A stretch of DNA of 47,940 nucleotides from Patescibacteria group bacterium (lineage in GTDB: Bacteria > Patescibacteria > Microgenomatia > Daviesbacterales > UBA10151). The stretch covers positions 1 to 47,940 of the forward strand of contig JAMDBX010000015.1 of the NCBI GenBank assembly GCA_023487645.1, given 5' to 3'. Every line of letters starts with the position of its first letter. The first letter of the stretch is position 1. The notes under the pieces are model-generated. The model was given only the letters and a program-made list of their open reading frames with translations. It was not told where the DNA came from and ran no database searches. This document shows, piece by piece, positions 24,391 through 33,123 of this stretch. The position numbers were made by a program, and so were the translations under genes.

Positions 24391-25150
24391 ATTTTTTAAT
24401 GATTTTTTCCAGATTTCCCCACTCCATGATTATGGAGATTTAGGTTACTTTTCTAAAAAAGATCCTAAAACCAGTAAATACACTTTTGCTAATTGGGGAA
24501 GCAGAAGATGGGAATACGCTTATATAGAAAAGATATTATCAGAGATCGGCATAAAAAATAAAAAAGTAGTAGATATCGGTATAGGTTTACCGTCTAGCTC
24601 CAATTTTCATAATCTCTATCTAAAATCTGGGTGTCATTTAATAGGTTTTGACCCTGATGACCGGCTTAAAAAAATTACCAAACTCTCTGCAAAATGTAAA
24701 ATCTATCGCCAATCTGCCGAAAAAATACCTCTCTCAGCTAAATCAACAGATATAGTTGTGGTTATTTCATCATTTGAACATTTCCCAATTAAAATATTTA
24801 ACAAAACAATAAAGGAAATACATAGAATCCTAAAAGATGACGGACGTTTAATTGTTACTCTAGACTTAACTTATGATAAAACTAAATCCGCCAGATGGGC
24901 GATTCTGGAAAAAACTCTTAACAGACTCCCCCCTCAGGAAAACGATCAACAATTAAAACCTTTTCATAAACACTTAACACTGGAACTCTTTTTGCAAATG
25001 GTCTCCGCATATTTTTATGTAAAAAATAACCAGGCCAAAAACAAAAATTTGGAACTTTCAAAGTTGGTTTATTCAAAAGAATGGAACTCGTATATAGGCT
25101 ACGCCAACCTTTACAAAAAAAGAAAAGACCATGGATTACAGCAACCTTAA
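24377..25150 (+). CDS. SAM-dependent methyltransferase, type 11-like
   Basis: 257 residues from ATG 24377, overlapping the preceding gene by 14 bases; a TTG two codons earlier is the only alternative. KVVDIGIGLPSSSNFHNLY replaces the usual GxGxG loop (only two of the three glycines kept), LIGFDPDD ends strand 2, STDIVVVISSFEHFPI is the type 11 signature and HRILKDDGRLIVTLDL strand 5. Overlaps the next gene by 20 bases. Confidence 0.82.
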   Translation: MLITKFFNDFFQISPLHDYGDLGYFSKKDPKTSKYTFANWGSRRWEYAYIEKILSEIGIKNKKVVDIGIGLPSSSNFHNLYLKSGCHLIGFDPDDRLKKITKLSAKCKIYRQSAEKIPLSAKSTDIVVVISSFEHFPIKIFNKTIKEIHRILKDDGRLIVTLDLTYDKTKSARWAILEKTLNRLPPQENDQQLKPFHKHLTLELFLQMVSAYFYVKNNQAKNKNLELSKLVYSKEWNSYIGYANLYKKRKDHGLQQP

Positions 25151-26060
25151 AAAAGATTTTAATAAAAGAATTATACGTTTTAATAAGGTAATTATTTGGG
25201 GACTAAAAAATCAGAATCATACCCACCGATATATTCACCATCATTTTTATACAACTCTAAATAAACTCGGTGCTAAGACTGCTTGGGTGGACGATAACCA
25301 AAATAGCCAACAGATAATAGAAAAAGGCGATATTATTATCGGAGTAGGTATAGCTGGCAATCATCTTCCTATTAAATCCGATGTTTATTATTGTTTACAT
25401 AACTTTGATGATTCTGTTTATAGGCAAATAGAACCATCAAAAAATATTAGGTTGCAAGTTTATACAAAAGGTATTGTAAAAGAGGCTCAGAAGTGGAACG
25501 AAGTGACATTCTTTGATAAGAAAAATAAAATATTATATCAACCATGGGGTACAAATTTATTACCTAACGAGTTTAAAGAGCCTGTCGTTCCAACGATTAG
25601 TAGATTGGTTTTTTGGATTGGGAGCATCTGGAGTAACGATTTAAATCAAGGAAATCTTAAAGAAATCGAGAAACTTAAAAAGGTTTTAAAAAAACATGGT
25701 CTATATTTTATTCCCTTACATAGGATTCCTGACTTTCTAAATACATCCCTAGTTAGAATATCTAGAATTGCCCCAGCTATTGCCGGACAGTGGCAGGTAG
25801 AACACGATTATCTCCCCTGCCGAATGTGGAAAAATATTTCTTATGGTCAGCTAGGAATATCTAATGTCAAAAAATTTCATGATGTTTTTAAAGGTTGTTC
25901 AGTAGACGGAGAAACAATTGAAGAACTTATTGAAAATGCTCTCAACTTAACACCTAGACAAGTTCGAGATTTGATATTCAATCAGCAAAAGATAACTCGA
26001 AATCATACTTATGTTAATAGCTTAAATAACATTATGAAAGCTTTTGAAGTTATCGAGTAG
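25131..26060 (+). CDS. Putative GT-B-fold protein of the polysaccharide cluster
   Basis: 309 residues, family not recognised with certainty. The N-terminal part has HRYIHHHFYTTLNKLGA and alternating Rossmann-like strands (DIIIGVGIAGNHLP, DVYYCLHNFDD); the C-terminal part IAPAIAGQWQVEHDYLPCRMW then NISYGQLGISN resembles the donor-side end of GT-B glycosyltransferases in which an acidic residue precedes a helix with an ISYG motif. No E-x7-E. A transferase role is inferred from this and from context. Confidence 0.6.
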   Translation: MDYSNLKKDFNKRIIRFNKVIIWGLKNQNHTHRYIHHHFYTTLNKLGAKTAWVDDNQNSQQIIEKGDIIIGVGIAGNHLPIKSDVYYCLHNFDDSVYRQIEPSKNIRLQVYTKGIVKEAQKWNEVTFFDKKNKILYQPWGTNLLPNEFKEPVVPTISRLVFWIGSIWSNDLNQGNLKEIEKLKKVLKKHGLYFIPLHRIPDFLNTSLVRISRIAPAIAGQWQVEHDYLPCRMWKNISYGQLGISNVKKFHDVFKGCSVDGETIEELIENALNLTPRQVRDLIFNQQKITRNHTYVNSLNNIMKAFEVIE

Positions 26061-26063
26061 CTT

Positions 26064-26954
26064 ATGATTATAGTTCAATTATTTGGAGGGCTAGGAAATC
26101 AAATGTTTCAGTATGCCTTAGCCCGAAGTTTATCACTTGATCGAGAGACTAGTTTTAAGCTTGATATTACAGCTTATTACTCTAATATCCCAGCACTAGA
26201 TACTCCCCGTAGGTATAGTCTCTCTGTGTTCAATATATATGAGGAATTGGCCACAAAAGAAGAAATCGAAAAATTCTTAGGAAAGAAAAAAATATTTATA
26301 AAAATAAAGTATCAATTGAATAAACATTTTCATTTTAATTTTTTCGAGAAAATCTTTATGGAGTCGGACTATGGTTATAATTCAAGTGTAAAAAAAGTTG
26401 GTACCGATGCTTATTTATTCGGCTTCTGGCAAAGCTGGAAATATTTTTCAAAACATTCAAAAACTATCAAAAAAGATTTCAAGCTTAGAGAACCTCTTTC
26501 TAAATCGGCTCAACTTTGGCTAAAAAAAATAGAAAAATTAAACTCGATATCAGTGCATATTCGACGTACAGATATGGCTCACAATAAACACACACGAGCT
26601 TATCATGGGATATGTTCCCTAAACTATTATCAAAAAGCTATTAAATTAGTCCACCAAGAAAATCCCAAAATTACATTATTTATTTTTTCTGATGATATTA
26701 AATGGGCAAAGGATAATTTACGAACTAATTTTAAAACTTATTTCGTTTCCCAAACAAAAGATCTTAAGGATTATGAGGAAATGACTCTAATGAGCAGATG
26801 CAAACATAATATAATTGCCAATAGCAGTTTTAGTTGGTGGGGGGCCTGGTTAAATGATAACCCTCAAAAGATAGTTATCGTTCCCAAGAAGTGGTTTCAA
26901 AATCCGAGTATTAATACCAAAGATTTAATTCCCGAACAATGGTTAAGAATTTAA
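26064..26954 (+). CDS. Glycosyltransferase family 11, alpha-1,2-fucosyltransferase-like
   Basis: 296 residues, normal for the family. LFGGLGNQMFQYALARSLS is the GT11 N-terminal motif, SVHIRRTDM the HxRRxD GDP-fucose-binding motif, and NSSFSWWGAWLN the conserved C-terminal motif. The donor is expected to be GDP-L-fucose, although related enzymes use other sugars. No GDP-fucose synthesis genes are in the window. Its last bases overlap the next gene. Confidence 0.95.
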   Translation: MIIVQLFGGLGNQMFQYALARSLSLDRETSFKLDITAYYSNIPALDTPRRYSLSVFNIYEELATKEEIEKFLGKKKIFIKIKYQLNKHFHFNFFEKIFMESDYGYNSSVKKVGTDAYLFGFWQSWKYFSKHSKTIKKDFKLREPLSKSAQLWLKKIEKLNSISVHIRRTDMAHNKHTRAYHGICSLNYYQKAIKLVHQENPKITLFIFSDDIKWAKDNLRTNFKTYFVSQTKDLKDYEEMTLMSRCKHNIIANSSFSWWGAWLNDNPQKIVIVPKKWFQNPSINTKDLIPEQWLRI

Positions 26955-27916
26955 AAACAAAATTTCCAAAGGTTACAGTATTAATGTCAGTCTACAATGG
27001 CGAGCAATACCTTAAAGAGGCTGTTGATAGTATTCTCAATCAAACCTTTAAAAACTTCGAGTTCTTAATCATAAATGACGGCTCCACGGATCGCTCTTTA
27101 ACAATTTTAAATTCTTACAAGGATAGACGTATCCGGATTATAAATAATACCAAAAATATGGGGTTAGTTTTTAGCTTAAATAAAGGTATAAGGCTAGCAA
27201 AAGGCGAATACATCGCCCGGATGGATGTCGATGACATATCTCACCTTAAAAGATTAAAAAAACAGGTAGAATTTTTAGATAGCCATCTGGATTATGGCGT
27301 TGTCGGGACAGCTCGTTTAATAATCAACAGTCAAGGAAAAGTTATAGAGATCCCCTCCTCTATTTTTGATGACGAAGATATAAAGGTGCAGATTGTTTTT
27401 CAGAACCCTTTAGTCCATGGATCAGTAATGATAAGAAAATTTATGCTTTTAAGTAATAAATTATTTTATAATCCAAAGGCAAAACATTTTGAAGATTATG
27501 ATTTATGGGTTAAACTTATTAATAAAACCAAAATGTTTAATATTCCGGAAATACTTTATTACTGGAGAACTCATTCAGATAACATAACAACCAACCAATC
27601 CAAGGTGATGTACCAAGGAAGTGAACAAATATCTCGGTTTTTAACTAAAAATATTACTTTACCAAGACAAAATTTTAAAAAAATTTTGTCTTATCGAAAA
27701 AGGAGCCATTTGGAAACAAGCGATAAAAAACTTCAATCTAATATTAAAAAAGGTTACCAAATTTTCTTAATTAAATATGCCCTGCTATCATTAAGACAAA
27801 AATTAATTTTTAATTTTTTAATCTTGCTATTATCAAGTCTTTTGATTCAGCCAATGAGTTATTTTATATATCCTTTTAAAATAATGAAGCAGTCTGGGGT
27901 GAAGTTATTTAAGTAA
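26939..27916 (+). CDS. Glycosyltransferase family 2
   Basis: 325 residues. VTVLMSVYNGEQYLKEAVDS, LIINDGSTDRS and YIARMDVDDISHLKRL (DxD) are the GT-A landmarks; KAKHFEDYDLWVKL carries the catalytic-base region ED. A hydrophobic segment near the C-terminus (LIFNFLILLLSSLLIQPMSYF) suggests membrane attachment. The ATG at 26939 overlaps the fucosyltransferase gene by 16 bases; the stop shares a base with the next ATG. Confidence 0.93.
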   Translation: MVKNLKTKFPKVTVLMSVYNGEQYLKEAVDSILNQTFKNFEFLIINDGSTDRSLTILNSYKDRRIRIINNTKNMGLVFSLNKGIRLAKGEYIARMDVDDISHLKRLKKQVEFLDSHLDYGVVGTARLIINSQGKVIEIPSSIFDDEDIKVQIVFQNPLVHGSVMIRKFMLLSNKLFYNPKAKHFEDYDLWVKLINKTKMFNIPEILYYWRTHSDNITTNQSKVMYQGSEQISRFLTKNITLPRQNFKKILSYRKRSHLETSDKKLQSNIKKGYQIFLIKYALLSLRQKLIFNFLILLLSSLLIQPMSYFIYPFKIMKQSGVKLFK

Positions 27917-29019
27917 TGATAAACAAAAATATTCTCATAATTACACCTACTTTTTATCCTGCATTTGGAGGAATCGAAGAACAATGTCGATTATTGGCAG
28001 AAGAATTTATAAAAAGAGGTTGCAATGTAGATGTTCTCACGGAGCAGATAGCGCCAAATCTGCCTCTCAAAGAAAAGGTTGATGGCGTTAATGTAAATCG
28101 GCTAAGGCGCTCTAACCGCAAACAACGTTTTTACCTTTTTTTTATTTCCCTTGGAATCATAGTTTACCTGCTTCAGAACAGAAATAAATATGAATTGTGT
28201 ATCATCCGAACCATAAAAATTCATTCTTTTACAGTAGCTTTTATGAAATTTTTTAAACTTTTTAATGCGAAAACATTTGTAACCATAGACAGCGGAGGCG
28301 ACAAAGACGATATAGTTTTGCTTAAAAAATGGCCGTTTTATAAACTAATAATTTTTTTCTTAAACACACATGATTGCTTAAATAGTATCTGTGACGATAA
28401 TTACAATCATTATAAAAATTTTAGCTTTAATCAAAATAGATTATCTAAAATATACAATGGCATAAATACTTTAAAATATCAAAAATCAAACTATCCTAAA
28501 AATATTAATAGTTTTTTCTTCATAGGAAGACTTATTAAAGATAAGGGTATTCAAGAACTCTTAAAAGCCTTTCAAATACTGATTAAAAAATATCCCAATA
28601 AAAAACTGTACATTGGAGGGGATGGCGAAGAAAAGGAGTATGTTCTTAATTTTATTAAAAATAATAAATTGAAAAATAATGTTTATTATTTAGGGTTCAT
28701 AGACAAAGATTTAAAGGAAACCTTTTTTCAACGAGGTGACTGTTTAGTACTTCCCTCCTACACTGAAGGATTTCCTATCAGTATTTTAGAGGCACTACTT
28801 TACAAGAGATTAATTATATGTAGTGATGTTTCGGATGTTAAAAAATTTTATAAAAATAGCATCATCTACTGTCACAAAAAAGATGTTAAAAATCTCTATC
28901 AAAAAATGCTCTATGCTATCGAAAATTATTCATCCTCTCGTCTTAACTATGATCCAGTAATTAAAAAAATTGATATAAAAAATACAGTAAACCAGATATT
29001 AGAGCGTTTGGAAATTTAG
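27916..29019 (+). CDS. Glycosyltransferase family 4
   Basis: 367 residues. ILIITPTFYPAFGGIEEQCRLL (in part) is the acceptor loop, FFIGRLIKDKGIQELLKAF begins the donor domain, YIGGDGEEKEYV the nucleotide loop and SYTEGFPISILEALLYK the E-x7-E motif. A hydrophobic stretch at about 55-70 could dip into the membrane. It is the last gene of the cluster and one of its most AT-rich, after which composition returns to backbone. Confidence 0.92.
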   Translation: MINKNILIITPTFYPAFGGIEEQCRLLAEEFIKRGCNVDVLTEQIAPNLPLKEKVDGVNVNRLRRSNRKQRFYLFFISLGIIVYLLQNRNKYELCIIRTIKIHSFTVAFMKFFKLFNAKTFVTIDSGGDKDDIVLLKKWPFYKLIIFFLNTHDCLNSICDDNYNHYKNFSFNQNRLSKIYNGINTLKYQKSNYPKNINSFFFIGRLIKDKGIQELLKAFQILIKKYPNKKLYIGGDGEEKEYVLNFIKNNKLKNNVYYLGFIDKDLKETFFQRGDCLVLPSYTEGFPISILEALLYKRLIICSDVSDVKKFYKNSIIYCHKKDVKNLYQKMLYAIENYSSSRLNYDPVIKKIDIKNTVNQILERLEI

Positions 29020-29055
29020 AAATGACGCTATAAGTTGCTTATATAAATAAAATGT

Positions 29056-29061
29056 TACAAT
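29056..29061 (+). promoter_or_regulatory. -10 box of the membrane-protein gene
   Basis: TACAAT with seven bases to ATG 29069. A TTGCTT lies 15 bases upstream (29035-29040), a short spacing. Confidence 0.45.
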
Positions 29062-29068
29062 AAAGTTA

Positions 29069-30013
29069 ATGAAAATTTTTAAAAGGATTGTTTTTGGGTT
29101 GCCTTTTTTACTTTGTTTTTTTATTTTTAGCTATGAACTCAATTTATTACTTCAAGACCCCAGTAACCTACTTTCCATTCCTTCCCTGATGAGGGCTGGA
29201 GTTATGATGGTATCTTTAGTAACCTCCAGCTTCTTTTTTATCATCTTTGCCACTTTAGCCTTTAGCTGGTTAATTGTCTTACCTATTATACTTTTAGCCT
29301 CACTCCCTCCCCTGCTTTTTACCTCAGTACCTTTAAGCTACACTTTATCCAGTGGCTTTTTACTCTCTTTATGCTTTTCCTATTTCCTTTTGGAGAGGAA
29401 AATGGAGAACTATTTTAGCTTCCAGCCTACCGCCCTTCTCATCCCCCCAATTAAACAGCTAATAACCATTATCCTGCTTGTAGCCTCATTTGGTCTTTAC
29501 CTGACCTCCAGCTCAGAAATTGCCAACCATGGATTTACCATTCCTCAGTCATTTGTAAACACCGGCACCCAACTTTTGCTCGGCCAACAAGGGATGAGTA
29601 GTTTAAATAATCTGGGTTTTAATGATGCTTCTATTCTCAATTCCCAGTCAAATGAAGTTACCCAGCAGCTGCAAACACTTACTCAAAACCCCACCCTCCT
29701 TCAGCAACTGGGAGTTGATCCGGCCCTGTTAAACCAGCTCATTAATTCAAATACACCCTCCAAACCTCAAAAATCCCAAAGCCCGGCAACCGACATGATC
29801 GAACAACAGATAAACACCATGATCAAACCCTACCTTCATTACCTACCGCTATTTTATGCCGGATTATTTTTTATCAGCTTGTGGTTTTTTGTTTTCTTTT
29901 TGGATATCTTTTTATACCTGCCCCTTTGGTTGCTATTTTTGATTTTAGAACAAACCGGGTTTATCAGATATGTCCCGGAGATGAAAGAGGTAAAAAAACT
30001 AGCTCTCCAGTGA
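29069..30013 (+). CDS. Multi-spanning membrane protein with Gln/Asn-rich external loop
   Basis: 314 residues, function unknown. Four to five hydrophobic segments in the first 150 residues (including FFFIIFATLAFSWLIVLPII and QLITIILLVASFGLYL), then about 100 hydrophilic residues rich in Gln, Asn and Ser (NEVTQQLQTLTQNPTLLQQL), then two more segments (FYAGLFFISLWFFVFFLDIF). The lone charged residues and the layout fit a structural or envelope protein of CPR bacteria. Its 3' end overlaps polA by 15 bases on the opposite strand. Confidence 0.75.
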   Translation: MKIFKRIVFGLPFLLCFFIFSYELNLLLQDPSNLLSIPSLMRAGVMMVSLVTSSFFFIIFATLAFSWLIVLPIILLASLPPLLFTSVPLSYTLSSGFLLSLCFSYFLLERKMENYFSFQPTALLIPPIKQLITIILLVASFGLYLTSSSEIANHGFTIPQSFVNTGTQLLLGQQGMSSLNNLGFNDASILNSQSNEVTQQLQTLTQNPTLLQQLGVDPALLNQLINSNTPSKPQKSQSPATDMIEQQINTMIKPYLHYLPLFYAGLFFISLWFFVFFLDIFLYLPLWLLFLILEQTGFIRYVPEMKEVKKLALQ

Positions 30014-32206
30014 ATGCATTTCTCCCCAGTTAGGACCGGCCTTAAGATCAACCAAAACCGGCACATCTAGTTTGAGGGCATTTTCCATCTTCTCTTTGAC
30101 CATTTGGGCAGTTTCCTTTACCTTTTGAGGTTCGCATTCAAACAAAAGCTCATCATGAATTTGCAAAATCATCTGGCAGGATTGAGATTGCTTCGCTCCG
30201 CTCGCAATGGCATTCCTTAATTCTTTGTCAATTTCTACCATAGCCTTTTTGATCATGTCCGCGGCCGTCCCCTGGACCGGATGGTTGACCGCTGCCCGCT
30301 CCCCAAAAGCCTTCATCATCCGGTTTCCTCCGGAAAGCTCGGGAATATACCTTTTTCGACCCCACAAAGTTTGAACATAACCATTTTTGTAAGCCTCCTC
30401 CAAAACTTGATTCATCCAGGCTTTTACCTTGGGAAACTGGTCAAAATATTCATCAATTAAATCCTTGGCCACATGATATTCCAACCCAAGTTGTCTTGAA
30501 AGGGCATGAGCTCCCTGGCCATAGAGGGTGGCAAAATTCATGGTTTTTCCAATCCTTCGCTGCTGTTTGGTTACCTGGTCCGGTGAAATTTTAAAAATCT
30601 TGGCCGCAGTGGCCGCATGGATATCAACCCCTTCACTAAAAGCTTTTATCAATCCCGGATCCCGAGATAAATGGGCCAGGATCCGCAGTTCAATCTGGGA
30701 ATAATCAGCAGCCAGCAAAACCTTACCTTGGGGAGCGATAAAAGCCCGACGAATTTCCCCGCCAATCTCTCCTTTGACCGGAATGTTTTGCAAATTGGGG
30801 TTTTGGGAAGAAATCCTGCCTGTTGCTGCCCCTTCGACATTAAAGGTAGAATGAATTCGGCCGTCTTCCCCCACTGCTTTGGGCAAGGCATCAACATATG
30901 TAGAGATTAATTTATAAAGACCACGGTATTCCAAAATCAACGGAATAACCGGATGCTGACTCGACAGCTCATGTAAGGTTTCCTCATCAGTAGAACGGCC
31001 GGTTTTAGTCTTTTTGATTACCGGTAAATTTAGCTCGTCAAACAAAACCTGGGAAAGCTGCTTGGGGCTGTTTAAGTTAAATTCATGACCAATCGAATTG
31101 TAAATTTCCTTTTCTAAACCGCTTAGCCTCTCTTTTAATCCTTGGCCCATCTTTTCTAAAAACTTTAAATCTATTGCCACCCCTGCTTGAGACATTTTCT
31201 GTAAAATCGGCTCCACCTGATGGTCAAGGTCAGTGGTATTTTGAGTTGAATGGTTGGGATCGTCATGCTGGAACGAAGTGATAGCATCTTTATCATTAGT
31301 TTCTATCGGTCGCCCAAGGCGACCTCCAGAATGACGGATTTCTCCTCCGGGTATCCGGCCTATCAGACTTCTAAACTCCAACTCCTCAAAAAGTTTTTTC
31401 ACCTTTTCCCGGTCAAAATCATGGACCCGGCAGGCTAGAAGGTCCAAATGAATCGGCACCTCAGTTTCAATGGTCGCCAATTTTTTACTGGTTAAAGCAC
31501 TCTCTTTCCCTTCTTCCAAAAGTTTTCTCGTCCTTTCCGGCAACTCTTCTAAATGTTTGTAGACTTTTTCCAGATTGTCATACTTTTGGATTAATTTTGT
31601 AGCGCTGACCTCCCCGATTCCCGGCACCCCCGGAATACCGTCTGAGGCATCACCGGCTAAGGCTTTATAATCCACCAAGTTTTTCGGGGCAAAACCAAAA
31701 CGGGCAACAAACTCCTCTTCCCCATAAAGGCCGACATCGTTAATGGTTTTTTTGGGCATTAAAACTTTAATCCGCTTATCAATCAACTGCATCAGATCAC
31801 GGTCACCGGTAAGGATGATAATTTCCATGGCTTTTTCCTTTTCCTCTGCCTGTTTAGCTAAAGCTCCCACCAAATCATCAGCCTCAAAACCCGACAATTT
31901 AAATTCCGGAATATTTAAAACTTCGACAACTTCATGCACCCGGGTATATTGTCCAAGCAAAGCGTCATCGGCAGCTTTCCTTTGGGCCTTGTAGCCGGCA
32001 AATTGCTGGTGACGAAAGGTAGGGGCGCGCATATCCCAGGCCACGGCCGCATAGTCCGGTTGCAGCTCTTCTAAGGCCTTTAAAAGCATTAAAGTAAAAC
32101 CGTAGACGGCGTTAACCAGCTCCCCTTGGGAAGTAGAAAGTGGCGGTGTTGCATGATAAGCCCGATGAAGCAAGGCATTACCATCTACTAAAACTAAACG
32201 TTTCAT
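29999..32206 (-). CDS. polA: DNA polymerase I, short form without proofreading domain
   Basis: Gap-filling and primer-removing polymerase; 735 residues against about 930 in E. coli. Residues 1-285 are the 5' nuclease (VDGNALLHRAYHA, GFEADDLVGALA, DGIPGVPGIGE); polymerase from about 345 on: LLAADYSQIELRILAHL (motif A), RRIGKTMNFATLYGQG (O helix, Phe kept, following Gly is Ala), QIHDELLFE (motif C). Only about 60 residues join the two, so a 3'-5' exonuclease domain cannot be present. Two stretches look like repeat insertions: about 290-315 (element 31261-31336) and about 666-673 (IASGAKQS, just before motif C). TG-T-TAAAAT lies six bases before the ATG. Confidence 0.96.
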   Translation of the reverse strand: MKRLVLVDGNALLHRAYHATPPLSTSQGELVNAVYGFTLMLLKALEELQPDYAAVAWDMRAPTFRHQQFAGYKAQRKAADDALLGQYTRVHEVVEVLNIPEFKLSGFEADDLVGALAKQAEEKEKAMEIIILTGDRDLMQLIDKRIKVLMPKKTINDVGLYGEEEFVARFGFAPKNLVDYKALAGDASDGIPGVPGIGEVSATKLIQKYDNLEKVYKHLEELPERTRKLLEEGKESALTSKKLATIETEVPIHLDLLACRVHDFDREKVKKLFEELEFRSLIGRIPGGEIRHSGGRLGRPIETNDKDAITSFQHDDPNHSTQNTTDLDHQVEPILQKMSQAGVAIDLKFLEKMGQGLKERLSGLEKEIYNSIGHEFNLNSPKQLSQVLFDELNLPVIKKTKTGRSTDEETLHELSSQHPVIPLILEYRGLYKLISTYVDALPKAVGEDGRIHSTFNVEGAATGRISSQNPNLQNIPVKGEIGGEIRRAFIAPQGKVLLAADYSQIELRILAHLSRDPGLIKAFSEGVDIHAATAAKIFKISPDQVTKQQRRIGKTMNFATLYGQGAHALSRQLGLEYHVAKDLIDEYFDQFPKVKAWMNQVLEEAYKNGYVQTLWGRKRYIPELSGGNRMMKAFGERAAVNHPVQGTAADMIKKAMVEIDKELRNAIASGAKQSQSCQMILQIHDELLFECEPQKVKETAQMVKEKMENALKLDVPVLVDLKAGPNWGEMHSLES
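30187..30208. repeat. Short inverted-repeat insertion inside polA
   Basis: ATTGC (30187-30191) and GCAAT (30204-30208) flank a GC-rich centre made of GCTCCG/CTTCG blocks. It encodes IASGAKQ in PolA, where relatives have no residues before the motif C strand. Sequences of this type recur in many CPR and other genomes, from general knowledge. Confidence 0.65.
31261..31336. repeat. 76-bp inverted-repeat element inside polA
   Basis: Outer arms CGTCATGCTGGA (31261-31272) and TCCAGAATGACG (31325-31336) are complementary except for one base; an inner hairpin GGTCGCC-CAA-GGCGACC (31308-31324) is perfect. Read in the polA frame it gives HSGGRLGRPIE ... AITSFQHD in the interdomain linker. No stop codon arises. 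Confidence 0.85.
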
Positions 32207-32212
32207 AGGGGC

Positions 32213-32221
32213 ATTTTAACA
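32213..32221 (-). promoter_or_regulatory. Extended -10 promoter of polA
   Basis: TG-T-TAAAAT with six bases to ATG 32206; -35 region not convincing. Confidence 0.45.
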
Positions 32222-32257
32222 AAAAATAAAACTATTGGCGAACTTTGAAGATATTGT

Positions 32258-33028
32258 TTATTCTACTTTTTCTAGGGCTGCTTTTATATCTGTCAATCTT
32301 TTTAGAGCCGTTTCTGGTCTAACTTCTTTCCGACGATCAAAATAATGTCCGTTATTAAAATGTTTCATCACTGAAAGAGTAGGCTGACCCAAGTTCGTCA
32401 CAGCGTACACTATCCGATCGTCTCTGTGTTTAACAAAATAGAAAGCTAACTGTAATCCAGAAAAACCATCTCGGGGAAAAAATCTTAGCTTTTCTAAAGT
32501 TGTTGGAGCTGAAGCGGTTAAAACAGCTTCTCCTAAATCTTTTCCCAACTGTACGGAAGTTTTAAGATGATAGTCCTTCCCGTCTCCTAAATCTACAGAA
32601 GATAAGGTTGTATTGGACTCACTAGCCTGTAGCAACATCGTTCTAGCCACCCAGGCTAAACCCGATCCCAATGGATTAGCTAACAGTTCTCCTTTAAATG
32701 GGCCAGAATCTTTATCACCCACAAGAGATAGAACATTGATAACTGCAGATCGGAGTCTTGTTGCCTCTGGAGTTAATAAATCTCGTCTTTCAATCAATGG
32801 TACTGCCAGAGAAGTCTCTATTCTTTTTCCTATCAGCACTTCCAGACTTCTAATTTTCCCTTGGATTTCATGAAGTTGATCTTCAAGTATTCTTAGTTCT
32901 GCTCTCCTAGGAACTATTTGAGTCCATAATCCCCCTGCTTCAGCCTCTAGTCCTTCTACTATATTAGTCAACCCATGGACCGAATAACCCTCTAAACTAT
33001 CTGGATCCAATCGTCTCTCTTCAACCAT
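32258..33028 (-). CDS. Coiled-coil protein of unknown function
   Basis: 256 residues, not recognised. N-terminal acidic part, a predicted coiled coil at about 28-75 (AELRILEDQLHEIQGKIRSLEVL in two pieces), then a mixed alpha/beta region without familiar motifs; FFPRDGFSGLQLAFYFVKHRDDRIVYAV looks like a compact beta-rich core. No signal peptide or membrane segment. It has the most canonical promoter in the window ending six bases before its ATG, which argues that it is a well-expressed real gene. Confidence 0.7.
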   Translation of the reverse strand: MVEERRLDPDSLEGYSVHGLTNIVEGLEAEAGGLWTQIVPRRAELRILEDQLHEIQGKIRSLEVLIGKRIETSLAVPLIERRDLLTPEATRLRSAVINVLSLVGDKDSGPFKGELLANPLGSGLAWVARTMLLQASESNTTLSSVDLGDGKDYHLKTSVQLGKDLGEAVLTASAPTTLEKLRFFPRDGFSGLQLAFYFVKHRDDRIVYAVTNLGQPTLSVMKHFNNGHYFDRRKEVRPETALKRLTDIKAALEKVE

Positions 33029-33034
33029 GGCTGA

Positions 33035-33063
33035 AATATAACAAAGAGATTATCTGTTGTCAA
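33035..33063 (-). promoter_or_regulatory. Near-consensus promoter of the coiled-coil gene
   Basis: TTGACA (33063-33058), 17 bases ending in TG-T, TATATT (33040-33035), six bases to ATG 33028. Confidence 0.75.
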
Positions 33064-33123
33064 TATTATAGGTTTTATCCTTTAAACTCATTTTAGTAAA
33101 ATATTTAAATACAGGCGGTGTTT

